From Phycisphaerales bacterium (GTDB taxonomy: Bacteria; Planctomycetota; Phycisphaerae; Phycisphaerales; UBA1924), in contig JADLFE010000007.1 in the NCBI GenBank assembly GCA_020845755.1, positions 62,001 to 126,000 on the forward strand: a stretch of 64,000 bases of DNA. The letters run 5' to 3'. Below the pieces are notes generated by a model. The model did no database searches. It saw only the letters and a program-made list of their open reading frames with translations, and had not been told where the DNA came from. Shown in pieces: positions 26,948-35,643 of the stretch. Every line of letters begins with the position of its first letter. The first letter of the stretch is position 1. A program made the translations under genes and the position numbers.

Positions 26948-28093
26948 ATGAAACTCGCGGTGTTGCGGGAAACGGCGGCGGGTGAGCGACGAGTGGCCTT
27001 GGTGCCCGAGTCGGTCAAGAAGCTCTCCGCCGCGGGGTTCTCCATCTGCGTCGAAGCCGGCGCGGGTGAGAACGCGTTCTATGGTGACAACCTTTACAAG
27101 GAAGCGGGCGCGACCATCGAGTCGTCCGCGGCGAAGGTCGTCGAAGGTGCGGGCATGGTGCTGAAGGTCGGTATCCCGACCTCGGACAGCGGCCGCAACG
27201 AGATCGAACTCTTCCAGCCGGGGCAGATGCTGCTCAGTTCGCTCATGCCCACGCGCTACCCGCGCGTGATGCAGGCGCTGGCGGATCGGGGCGTCACGTC
27301 GTTCTCGACCGACGCCATCCCGCGCACCACGCGGGCCCAGGCGATGGACACGCTGTCGTCGATGGCGAATATCGTGGGGTACAAGGGCGTGCTCCTGGCC
27401 GCGGCCGAGTTGTCCAAGTACTTCCCGATGTTCATGACGGCGGCGGGCACCGTCTTTGCCGCCAAGATCTTCGTGATCGGCGCCGGCGTGGCGGGGCTGC
27501 AGGCGATCGCCACGGCCAAGCGTCTGGGCGGGAACATGTTCGCCACGGACGTCCGCCCCGAGGTGAAGGAACAGATCGAGAGCGTGGGCGCCAAGTACGT
27601 CGGCATCGACCTTGGGCAGACGGCCCAGGCCGGCGGCGGGTACGCCAAGGAACTCTCGGAAGAGAACAAACTCAAGCAGCGCGAGATGCTGGCAGAGCAG
27701 TGTTCGCAGGTCGACGTGGTGATCAGCACCGCGCTGATCGGCGGCGTGTTCGCGCCCAAGATCATCACGGCCGACATGGTCCGCAAGATGAAGCCGGGTT
27801 CGGTCATCATGGACCTGGCGGCCGACGGCGGCGGCAACTGCGAACTCTCGCAGCCCGGGCGCACCGTGGTCGAGAACGGCGTGACGATTTGCGCACCGCT
27901 CAACCTGCCGGCGACGATGCCGACGCACGCCAGCCTGCTGTGGTCGCGCAACCTGCTCAACTTCCTGATGGCGTTCTGGAAGGACAAGAAGTTCCAGTTC
28001 GACCTCAAGGACGACATTCTCGCGGGCGCGCTCATCACCCACGAGAAGCAGATCACGCACGCCAAGACCAAGGAAGCCGCGGCCCGCGCGTAG
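26948..28093 (+). CDS. pntAA: NAD(P) transhydrogenase alpha subunit, domain I (NAD(H)-binding)
   Basis: The 381-residue protein begins MKLAVLRETAAGERRVALVP and carries the Rossmann loop GAGVAGLQAIATAKRLG, 'TDVRPEVKEQIESVGA' and 'MDLAADGGGNCE'. This matches domain I of proton-translocating transhydrogenase as a separate subunit, as in Rhodospirillum rubrum. It transfers hydride between NADH and NADP+ together with the other two subunits, at the cytoplasmic face. GAGGT precedes the ATG. It is the first gene of a three-gene operon. Confidence 0.95.
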   Translation: MKLAVLRETAAGERRVALVPESVKKLSAAGFSICVEAGAGENAFYGDNLYKEAGATIESSAAKVVEGAGMVLKVGIPTSDSGRNEIELFQPGQMLLSSLMPTRYPRVMQALADRGVTSFSTDAIPRTTRAQAMDTLSSMANIVGYKGVLLAAAELSKYFPMFMTAAGTVFAAKIFVIGAGVAGLQAIATAKRLGGNMFATDVRPEVKEQIESVGAKYVGIDLGQTAQAGGGYAKELSEENKLKQREMLAEQCSQVDVVISTALIGGVFAPKIITADMVRKMKPGSVIMDLAADGGGNCELSQPGRTVVENGVTICAPLNLPATMPTHASLLWSRNLLNFLMAFWKDKKFQFDLKDDILAGALITHEKQITHAKTKEAAARA

Positions 28094-28159
28094 GCCACCC
28101 GCCCCACCGCCCGGGCGATGGGCCTGAGCCCATGCAAGCCCGAGTTGAAAGGAGATTCG

Positions 28160-28579
28160 ATGCGATCCTCACTCACACCCGTCCGCTGCGTCGCCGCGGC
28201 ATCGGCCCTGGCCTTCGCCAGCGCGCCGGCCCTGGCGAGCCAGGAGGCGACGGGCGCTCCGGCCCCCGACGCCTCGACGGGCCTGTATTACATCTCGATG
28301 ATCACGGTGTTCATGCTGGCGACCTTCATCGGCATCGGCGCCATCCGGCGCGTGTCGCGCCTGCTGCACACCCCGCTGATGTCGCTCACCAACGCCATCT
28401 CCGCGATCGCCGTCGTCGGCTCGATCATGGTGGCGGGCGCGTCGTCTCCTGAGACTCCGCTGTCGGTGCGGATCATGGGCTCGGTCGCGGTGTTCGCCTC
28501 GATGACGAACATCATCTCGGGCTTCATGATCACCGACCGCATGCTCAAGATGTTCAAGACGGAAGGAGGAAAGGCCTAA
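28160..28579 (+). CDS. pntAB: NAD(P) transhydrogenase alpha-2 subunit (membrane), with N-terminal signal-like extension
   Basis: The 139-residue protein has three membrane helices in its last 100 residues ('YYISMITVFMLATFIGIGAIRRVSRLLHTPLMSLTNAIS', key residues H-T-P-L-M-S-L-T-N), the normal PntAB core. Before them is a signal-peptide-like start (MRSSLTPVRCVAAASALAF, then ALAS) and a short Gly/Ala/Pro linker, which is not typical of this subunit. The ATG at 28160 has AAAGGAG five bases upstream. The stop codon abuts the pntB ATG. With pntB it forms the proton channel. Confidence 0.9.
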   Translation: MRSSLTPVRCVAAASALAFASAPALASQEATGAPAPDASTGLYYISMITVFMLATFIGIGAIRRVSRLLHTPLMSLTNAISAIAVVGSIMVAGASSPETPLSVRIMGSVAVFASMTNIISGFMITDRMLKMFKTEGGKA

Positions 28580-30049
28580 ATGAATACCACCCTCCTTCTC
28601 GCATCGGTCCTGGACGACTTCCGCAGCAGCAACGCGCTGAAGTACATCGTCGAACTGGCCTATGTGCTGGCGATGGCCCTGTTCATCTTCTCGCTCCACT
28701 GGATGAGCGATCCCAAGACCGCCCGCAAGGGCGTGTTCGCGGGCGTGTGGGGCATGACCGCCGCCATCCTGGCCACCTGGGCCGGCGGCAACGTGACGCA
28801 GCACCTGTGGGTGCTGGCGCCGGTGCTGCTGTCGATCTTCCCGGGCATGAAACTGGCGAACGTTCCGATCACCGCGGTTCCGCAGCGAACGGCCGTATCG
28901 CACGCGTTCGGCGGTCTGGCGGCGGGCCTGGTCGGCACGGCGGAGTTCTTCCGCTGGTTCCTTGACGCCAACCTGCACCACGAGATGACGCCGTTCCGCG
29001 TCTCGGCCCTCTTGGTCGAGATCGTGCTGGGCTATCTGACCTTCACGGGCAGCGTCATCGCCGCGGGCAAACTCCAGGAAGTCAAGTGGATCCCGCAGCG
29101 TCCGTGGGTGTACCCGGGCCAGAACCTGGTCAACGGCATCGCGGCCATCGGGGCCATCGTGCTCGCGGTGATGATCGTGATGAACCCGACCGCGCCCATG
29201 GCGCCGTATTACTTCGGCGGCGTGATCGTGCTGTCGCTGATCTTTGGCCCGATGCTGGTGCTGCCCATCGGCGGCGCCGACATGCCAACGGTCATCGCGA
29301 TCCTGAACTCGTACGCCGGTCTGTCGGCGGTGGCGATGGGCTTCGTGCTCGACAACAAGCTCCTCATCATCGCAGGCGCGCTGGACGGGTCTTCGGGCCT
29401 CATCCTCGCCATCATCATGTGCAAGGCCATGAACCGCTCGTTCGGCAACGTGCTCTTCGGCGCGTTCGGACAGGTGCAGGCCAAGGCCGCGGGCGGCGAG
29501 CAGAAGCAGTACAAGCCCGACACTCCCGAGAACGCGGCGGCGATCATGGAGCAGGCGAGCCTGGTGGTCATCGTCCCGGGCTACGGCCTGGCGGTGGCGC
29601 AGGCGCAGCACAAGGTGCGCGAACTCTATGACCAACTCAAGAAGAAGGGTGTGTCGGTGAAGTTCGCGATCCACCCGGTCGCGGGGCGCATGCCGGGGCA
29701 CATGAACGTGCTCTTGGCCGAGGCGGAGATCCCATACACCGACCTGGTGGAGATGGACGAGATCAACCCCGACATGCCGCAGTGCGACGTGTGCCTGGTG
29801 CTGGGCGCCAACGACGTCGTGAATCCGTGTGCGCGTCACGACAAGGCAAGCCCGATCTATGGCATGCCGATCATCGACGCGGACAAGGCCAAGGCGGTGT
29901 TCGCGGTGAAGCGCAGCAAGAACCCGGGCTTTGCGGGTATCGACAACGAACTCTACTTCCTCGACAAGACGTACATGCTGTTCGGCGATGCCAAGGCGGT
30001 GGTCGGCGAACTGGTGAAGAACCTGGCGCCGAGCTCATCGATGCACTAA
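28580..30049 (+). CDS. pntB: NAD(P) transhydrogenase beta subunit
   Basis: The 489-residue protein has about nine membrane helices, then a cytoplasmic NADP(H)-binding domain III with 'IVPGYGLAVAQAQHKVRELYDQL' (GYGxxxAxxQ motif), 'HPVAGRMPGHMNVLLAEA' and 'VCLVLGANDVVNPCARHDK'. These are the conserved PntB segments. The ATG directly follows the pntAB stop, and GGAAGGAGG lies within the pntAB 3' end, so translation is coupled. Together the three subunits use the proton gradient to make NADPH. Confidence 0.95.
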   Translation: MNTTLLLASVLDDFRSSNALKYIVELAYVLAMALFIFSLHWMSDPKTARKGVFAGVWGMTAAILATWAGGNVTQHLWVLAPVLLSIFPGMKLANVPITAVPQRTAVSHAFGGLAAGLVGTAEFFRWFLDANLHHEMTPFRVSALLVEIVLGYLTFTGSVIAAGKLQEVKWIPQRPWVYPGQNLVNGIAAIGAIVLAVMIVMNPTAPMAPYYFGGVIVLSLIFGPMLVLPIGGADMPTVIAILNSYAGLSAVAMGFVLDNKLLIIAGALDGSSGLILAIIMCKAMNRSFGNVLFGAFGQVQAKAAGGEQKQYKPDTPENAAAIMEQASLVVIVPGYGLAVAQAQHKVRELYDQLKKKGVSVKFAIHPVAGRMPGHMNVLLAEAEIPYTDLVEMDEINPDMPQCDVCLVLGANDVVNPCARHDKASPIYGMPIIDADKAKAVFAVKRSKNPGFAGIDNELYFLDKTYMLFGDAKAVVGELVKNLAPSSSMH

Positions 30050-30072
30050 GGCGTTCACACTGACGCGCCCCG

Positions 30073-30113
30073 CGGGCCGATGCGGAGCTCCGTTCGAGCT
30101 TCGCCTCGGCCCG
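30073..30113 (+). terminator. Possible terminator of the pnt operon
   Basis: CGGGCCGA and TCGGCCCG form an 8-bp stem around a long GC-rich loop that can itself fold, just after pntB and followed by TGGTCTTT. The T-run is short. Confidence 0.4.
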
Positions 30114-30331
30114 TGGTCTTTGAAGAAGGCATCAGGCATCGGGCATCGGAAAGGAAGAAGCGGTATTCGGCGTTGATGATTTGGTATTCGGTCGAAGAAC
30201 AGAGTGATGTATCAGGGAATCGAGCCGTAGTCCGCGTGAGATCAACGGCGGCCGAGTTTCACTGATTCGACAGCCGTTTGATTCCTCTTCAGTCTGTGTT
30301 TCAATCGTGAGTGGCTTGAACGGAGTCACAC

Positions 30332-30754
30332 ATGAGCCTTGAAGACAACAAGCGTGTGGTTCGCCGGTACTACTCGGATGTGGTGAGCACGGGGGCGATC
30401 GGACTGATCGAGCAGTTCATCGCGCCCAACTACGCCGAGGTGCACGAGGGCAAGCGTTTCGAACTCGGCATCGACGGCGCGAAGCAGCACGTGCTGGGCG
30501 TGCGTCACACCTATCCCGACCTGGTGGTGCGCGTCGATCAGCAGATCGCCGAGGGCGAGTGGGTCGCCAGCTGCGTTACCGCGATCGGCACCCAGCATGG
30601 CGAGTGGATCGGCATCAAGCCGACCGGAAAACACTTTGAATTTACGGGTGTCAATATCGATCGTGTCGTCAACGGCAAGATCGTCGAGCACGGCGGGGCC
30701 GCCAATCTGCTGCTGCCATTGCTCCAGTCCGGGTCGATCAAAATTGCGCATTGA
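30332..30754 (+). CDS. SnoaL-like (NTF2-fold) protein
   Basis: The 140-residue protein begins MSLEDNKRVVRRYYSDVVSTG and continues 'LIEQFIAPNYAEVHEG', 'GIDGAKQHVLGVRHTYPDLVVRVDQQIAEGEWVAS' and 'NIDRVVNGKIVEHGG'. This is the standard SnoaL-like polyketide cyclase/ester cyclase pattern: an alpha+beta barrel with a central pocket. Family members range from cyclases to hydrolases and non-enzymes, so substrate cannot be given. GGAG lies six bases before the ATG. It is probably its own transcription unit, with the sigma54 site lying beyond its stop codon. Confidence 0.85.
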   Translation: MSLEDNKRVVRRYYSDVVSTGAIGLIEQFIAPNYAEVHEGKRFELGIDGAKQHVLGVRHTYPDLVVRVDQQIAEGEWVASCVTAIGTQHGEWIGIKPTGKHFEFTGVNIDRVVNGKIVEHGGAANLLLPLLQSGSIKIAH

Positions 30755-30902
30755 TGCGACCATCGCGCGCGCGAACGAAAACGAATTATCAATTTTCGGA
30801 CGCCCGCGGGAGTGAATCTCCCAACGATGAGAATGGCTGTCAATTGAACAACTGGAAGTGCTTATCACAACGGGTTTTCGATGGATGCTCAAGGTCAGAT
30901 GA

Positions 30903-30919
30903 CTGGCACGAATGTTGCA
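30903..30919 (+). promoter_or_regulatory. Sigma54 (RpoN) promoter of the multiheme cytochrome operon
   Basis: CTGGCACGAATGTTGCA matches every defined position of the sigma54 consensus YTGGCACGRNNNTTGCW, with GG at -24 (30905-30906) and GC at -12 (30917-30918). Transcription would begin near 30930, about 100 bases before the first cytochrome ATG. Candidate activator sites upstream are the inverted repeat GGGAG-5-CTCCC (30808-30822), 83 bases before the -24 GG, and the TCAATTGA palindrome near 30840. Sigma54 promoters need an ATP-driven enhancer-binding protein, and none is encoded in this window. Confidence 0.75.
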
Positions 30920-31032
30920 CTTTGTTTGGCCGTGCAGGCCCGGGGTGCGCTCTCTTGCGCCGGGCGTGCGCGTGGCTGGTTGGCGAGGACGCCAGGAGCG
31001 TGAATCCCGCCCACCCGCCGACGGGGCGATGC

Positions 31033-33339
31033 ATGACGCTCAACAAACTTCAACCGCGGCCCATCGAGAATCAGAACAGCCAGAAGAGGCGCCATGGGCG
31101 GCGCGGCGGCTCACGAGTGCTGGGGTGGTTGGCCGCCCTGATTGTCGGGATGACGGTGACCCCGGCGTTCGCCCAGGGAGTTGACACGGCGGAGCGCGAC
31201 GCGGCAAACCGTCGCTGTCTTCGATGCCACGGCCAGGAAAAGATCGGAACCCTCAGCCCGGCCGAGCGGCGCTCCATGGTGGGAACGCTCCTTGACCCCA
31301 ACGACACCTCCTCGTCGCTCCCTGTGAAGGCGGGCGACACCTCGCTGCTCAAGGGCGATGAACCGCCGACGCGTCCCAACCTGTTCATCACCTCCGATGC
31401 GCTGGCAGACAGCGTTCACCGGGAGAACAAGTGCGTCGACTGCCACGAGGACGCCGCCAAACTCCCGCACGAGCCCAAACTCAACACCAAGACGTGCGCG
31501 ACGGCCTGCCACCAGAAGGAGGCCGACGCCTTCCCCACCGGTGCGCACTTTGAGGCCCTGAAGAAGGGCGACCCCCTGGCCCCGACGTGCTCATCGTGCC
31601 ACGGCGGGCACAAGATCGTCGCGGTCAGCGACACCAAGAGCCCGCAGCACCGCCTGAACAGCATCTTCCTGTGCGCGGAGTGCCACGAGAAGCACCTGAA
31701 GAACACGCCGAGCGGCTATGCGCCGCGCAAGCACATCGAGGCGTATCTGAACAGTGCGCACGGCAAGGCGATCGCCCAGTCCGGGCTGGTTGCCGCCCCC
31801 ACCTGCGCCGATTGCCACAGCGCCCACGCGGTGCATCCGGTCAGCGACCCGCAGTCCCCCGTCAACCGCGCGAATGTCTACAACACCTGCGGCCGCTGCC
31901 ACGTAGGCATCCTGAACATCTACAAGCAGAGTTACCACGGGCAACTCGCGGCCGAGGGGAAGAAAGAAGCGCCGGTGTGCACCGACTGCCATACGGCGCA
32001 CGAGATCATCCAGCCTGACCAGGTTTCGTTCAAACTGGCGTCGGGCGATCGATGCGGGAAGTGCCACGAGGACCGCATCGAGCACTACCGCGAGACGTTC
32101 CACGGCAAGGCGCTTGAACTGGGCCTGCCGAAAGTGGCGGCGTGCTATGACTGCCACGGGCACCACGACATCGTCCCGATCAAGGACCCCAAGAGCCGCC
32201 TGTTCGGCGACGCCAAACTCAAGACCTGCCAGCAGTGTCACCCGACTGCAACCGCGAAGTTCACCGACTACATCGCCCACGCGGACCACACCAACCGCAA
32301 ACTCTACCCGACGCTCTACTGGACGTTCATCTTCATGACGATGATCGTCGTTGGCACATTCCTGTTCTTCGGCGCGCACACGATCCTCTGGCTGGCTCGC
32401 TCGGTGTATATCTACGTCCGCGACCGCCAGGCGTTCAAGAAGATCAAGGCCGCGTGCGCCAAGGACCCCGAGCACTATGTCCGCTTCAAGCCCTTCGATC
32501 GCTTCCTGCATGTGCTGGTGATGACCAGTTTCCTCCTGCTGGTCGCGACCGGCATGCCGCTGAAGTTCTACTACACCACCTGGGCGCACGAAGTGATGAA
32601 GTGGATCGGCGGCGTTGAGGCGGCGGCGCAGTTGCACCGCCTGGGCGCGGTGATCACATTCAGTTACTTCACGCTCCACATAGGGAGCCTGTTCCGTCGC
32701 GGGTATGTCAACCGCTCGCAGTTCAAGGACCCGGCCAAGGGCAAGGTCACGATCAAGCAGATCATCTCCGTGGTCTTCGGGCCCGACCTGCCATACCCGC
32801 ACATCCAGGACGTGAAAGACTGGTGGGCGCACCAGAAGTGGTTCTTCGGCAAGGGCCCGCAGCCGCAGTTCGACAAGTGGACCTACTGGGAGAAGTTCGA
32901 CTATCTCGCGGTCTTCTGGGGCGTGGCGATGATCGGTGTCTCGGGGCTGGTGATGTGGTTCCCCGAGACCTTCACGAAGTTCATCCCGGGGTGGATCATC
33001 AACGTGGCGCTCATCATCCACAGCGACGAGGCGCTCCTGGCCGCGGGCTTCATCTTCGCGTTCCACTTCTTCAACGTTCACTTCCGCCCCGAGAAGTTCC
33101 CGATCGACTCGGTGATCTTCTCCGGGCGGATCAGCAAAACCGAGATGCTGCACGAGCGTCGTCGCTGGTACGACCGGCTGGTCGCGGCGGGGCGTCTGGA
33201 CAGCATCCGCTCGAGCGACGAGTGGCTCCAGTGGCGGAAGGTCATCCACCCACTGGGCTTCATCGCGTTCGGCATCGGATTGATCCTCCTTGTGCTCATC
33301 GTCTACGCCATGTCATCACGCCTGCTCTCGGCGCCATGA
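31033..33339 (+). CDS. Multiheme cytochrome c / cytochrome b fusion (CbcL-like), 11 c-heme motifs
   Basis: The 768-residue protein starts at the ATG at 31033; the signal peptide ends AFAQ near residue 48. The c domain (residues 60-405) has ten CXXCH sites (first CLRCH at 62, then CVDCH, CSSCH, CAECH, CADCH, CGRCH, CTDCH, CGKCH, CYDCH, CQQCH) and one CX3CH (CATACH, 155). A membrane helix follows at about 428-456. The b domain (485-765) has further helices and paired His (H493, H535, H549, H663, H678, H683) as in HydC/FdnI diheme b subunits. The layout recalls Geobacter CbcL, a quinol-oxidising inner-membrane cytochrome. It likely oxidises menaquinol and feeds periplasmic hemes. First gene of the operon. 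Confidence 0.9.
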   Translation: MTLNKLQPRPIENQNSQKRRHGRRGGSRVLGWLAALIVGMTVTPAFAQGVDTAERDAANRRCLRCHGQEKIGTLSPAERRSMVGTLLDPNDTSSSLPVKAGDTSLLKGDEPPTRPNLFITSDALADSVHRENKCVDCHEDAAKLPHEPKLNTKTCATACHQKEADAFPTGAHFEALKKGDPLAPTCSSCHGGHKIVAVSDTKSPQHRLNSIFLCAECHEKHLKNTPSGYAPRKHIEAYLNSAHGKAIAQSGLVAAPTCADCHSAHAVHPVSDPQSPVNRANVYNTCGRCHVGILNIYKQSYHGQLAAEGKKEAPVCTDCHTAHEIIQPDQVSFKLASGDRCGKCHEDRIEHYRETFHGKALELGLPKVAACYDCHGHHDIVPIKDPKSRLFGDAKLKTCQQCHPTATAKFTDYIAHADHTNRKLYPTLYWTFIFMTMIVVGTFLFFGAHTILWLARSVYIYVRDRQAFKKIKAACAKDPEHYVRFKPFDRFLHVLVMTSFLLLVATGMPLKFYYTTWAHEVMKWIGGVEAAAQLHRLGAVITFSYFTLHIGSLFRRGYVNRSQFKDPAKGKVTIKQIISVVFGPDLPYPHIQDVKDWWAHQKWFFGKGPQPQFDKWTYWEKFDYLAVFWGVAMIGVSGLVMWFPETFTKFIPGWIINVALIIHSDEALLAAGFIFAFHFFNVHFRPEKFPIDSVIFSGRISKTEMLHERRRWYDRLVAAGRLDSIRSSDEWLQWRKVIHPLGFIAFGIGLILLVLIVYAMSSRLLSAP

Positions 33340-33393
33340 CGCTCCGGTCCCCGGCGGCAACCCGCTTCAACACACTCGATCGACAGGCGACCC

Positions 33394-35631
33394 ATGAACG
33401 CGACCCAGAACAGATCGACCAGCGGCGGACACGCGACCCAGCCCCGCGCGCGCGGATGGGCGCGGTCGCCGGCTCGTTGGGCGGCGTGGGCGGCGCTGCT
33501 CCTGTTGGGCGCGCCGGCGCTGGCGCAGAACTCCGTTCCCAACGCGACGGCTGATCGGCGCTGCCTCCAGTGCCACGGGCAGGCGGCGATCGGCGACCTG
33601 GGCCCGGCGGAGCGTCGCTCGATGGTGGGCACGCTCCTCTCCAACGACGCGGCGGTGGTCGTCCCGACGACGCCAGCGAACGTGTCGGGCCTCACGGGCA
33701 ATGAGCCGGCGAAGCGTCCGGGGCTGTATGTAAAGCCCGACGCGCTGGTGGGCGGGCCGCACGCGGAGTTGCGGTGCATCGAGTGCCACGAGGATGCGGC
33801 GGGGCTACCGCACGCAGCCACGCTGCAGAAAGCGACGTGCGCGACCAAGTGCCACACGGATGAGTACACGCAGTACATGGGGAGTTCGCACCACGAGGCG
33901 CTTGAGGCCAAGGACCCGCTGGCGCCGACGTGCGCGTCGTGCCACGGCGGGCACGACATCCTGAAGATCTCGGACCGCCGGGCGGGCTCGAACAAACTCA
34001 ACTCGCTCCACCTGTGCGGCGATTGCCACGCCAAGCACTCGCCCGCGCCGACAACCCCGGGCGGCAAGAACCGCATCGACACCTACTTGGGCTCGACGCA
34101 CGCCAGGGCGATCGATAAGGCCGGCCTCCCCATGGCCGCCACCTGCGCGGATTGTCACGGCGCGCACGGCGTGAAGCCATCGAAGGACCCGGTGTCGAAG
34201 GTCCACCGCGGAAACGTGCCGCAGACGTGCGGACGTTGCCACGTGGGCATCATGGAGGTGTACGAAAAGAGCGTGCACGGGATGCGGAACGCCCGGAAGC
34301 CCGGGAGCGCGGCGGTGTGCACGGATTGTCATACGGCGCACGGGATCTCGGTCGAGGCCGAATCCGGGTTCATGCAGGACATTGTGGGTGAGTGCGGACG
34401 CTGCCACGACAGCCCGGACAACGCCAAAGGACGTGTCGGGACCTACTACCAGACCTACGCGGAGAGTTATCACGGGCAGGTGACAAAGTTGGGCGGCAAG
34501 CGAGCAGCCCGGTGCTCGGACTGCCACGGCGCGCACGACATCCTGCCCCTGAAGGACCCGGCGTCGAAGGTGTCGAAGGAAAACCTGGTGCAGACGTGCG
34601 CCGCGTGCCACCCCGCCGCCAACGAGCAGTTCGTGCAGTTCGATCCGCACGCGAACTTCCGTGACGCCAAGCACTATCCGGTGCTCCACGGGGTGTGGCT
34701 GTACTTCATGATCATGATGAGCGCGGTCTTCACGTTCTTTGGGATCCACACACTCCTGTGGTTCTTCCGCGCCAGGCGCGAGAAGGCCCACATGGGCGCT
34801 CATCACGGGCACGCCGAGACGCAGATCACACGCTTCACGTTCGTCGATCGTGTCAACCACGCACTGGTGGCGCTCACGTTCTTCGGGCTGACGGCAACCG
34901 GCATCCCGCTGATCTTCAACGACCAAGGCTGGGCGCACACGATGGCGCGGCTGATGGGCGGCATCGAGGCCGCTGGCTTGTGGCATCGCTTCTTCGCCAT
35001 CCTGCTCATCATCAACTTCGCGCTGCACTTCACGGTGCTGGCACGCCGCTTCTTCATGCGATCGGTGCCGGCGAAGGACTGGATCTTCGGGCCCAACTCC
35101 ATGGTGCCGCGCTGGAAGGACGCCAAGGACATCACGGGAATGTTCGGTTGGTTCCTCTTCCGCAAACGCCCGCCGCGCCTGGATCGCTGGACATACTGGG
35201 AGAAGTTCGATTACTGGGCGGAGGTGGGCGGCTCGATGATCATCGGCGGTTCGGGCGCGCTCCTCTGGTTCCCGGAACTCGCGTCGAAGTTGCTGCCAGG
35301 CTGGCTCTTCAACGTCGCGATGATCGTGCATGGCTATGAGGCGCTGCTGGCCATCGGCTTCATCTTCACCATCCACTTCTTCAACGCCCACCTGCGCCCC
35401 GGCACATTCCCGGTCGACCCGGTGATCTTCACCGGCACCATGCCCGAGGAGGAACTGAAGCACACGCGCCCCGAAGAATACGAACGCCTCGTCCAGGGCG
35501 GGAAACTCGAGGCCCTCCGCGTCAAGGCCCCCGACCCGGGCAAGCGTCCACTCATCCTCTTCATCGCCGTCGTATCCGTCGGATTCGGATTGCTGCTCCT
35601 TGGCCTCATCCTGATCGGCGGCCTGACCTAA
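33394..35631 (+). CDS. Paralogous multiheme cytochrome c / cytochrome b fusion, 11 c-heme motifs
   Basis: The 745-residue protein repeats the plan of the preceding gene: a signal peptide ending ALAQ, eleven heme sites (first CLQCH at 57; third is CX3CH, CATKCH), a membrane helix, and a b-type domain with 'VDRVNHALVALTFFGLTATGIPL', 'LWHRFF' and 'IHFFNAHLRPGTFP'. Shared blocks such as 'PAERRSMVGTLL', 'LAPTC.SCHGGH', 'TCGRCHVGI' and 'VCTDCHTAH' show a recent tandem duplication followed by divergence. A His-rich loop (HMGAHHGHAE) between the c and b parts is unique to this copy. The two proteins may form a heterodimer or work at different potentials. Confidence 0.9.
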   Translation: MNATQNRSTSGGHATQPRARGWARSPARWAAWAALLLLGAPALAQNSVPNATADRRCLQCHGQAAIGDLGPAERRSMVGTLLSNDAAVVVPTTPANVSGLTGNEPAKRPGLYVKPDALVGGPHAELRCIECHEDAAGLPHAATLQKATCATKCHTDEYTQYMGSSHHEALEAKDPLAPTCASCHGGHDILKISDRRAGSNKLNSLHLCGDCHAKHSPAPTTPGGKNRIDTYLGSTHARAIDKAGLPMAATCADCHGAHGVKPSKDPVSKVHRGNVPQTCGRCHVGIMEVYEKSVHGMRNARKPGSAAVCTDCHTAHGISVEAESGFMQDIVGECGRCHDSPDNAKGRVGTYYQTYAESYHGQVTKLGGKRAARCSDCHGAHDILPLKDPASKVSKENLVQTCAACHPAANEQFVQFDPHANFRDAKHYPVLHGVWLYFMIMMSAVFTFFGIHTLLWFFRARREKAHMGAHHGHAETQITRFTFVDRVNHALVALTFFGLTATGIPLIFNDQGWAHTMARLMGGIEAAGLWHRFFAILLIINFALHFTVLARRFFMRSVPAKDWIFGPNSMVPRWKDAKDITGMFGWFLFRKRPPRLDRWTYWEKFDYWAEVGGSMIIGGSGALLWFPELASKLLPGWLFNVAMIVHGYEALLAIGFIFTIHFFNAHLRPGTFPVDPVIFTGTMPEEELKHTRPEEYERLVQGGKLEALRVKAPDPGKRPLILFIAVVSVGFGLLLLGLILIGGLT

Positions 35632-35643
35632 ACGGAGTTTCCC

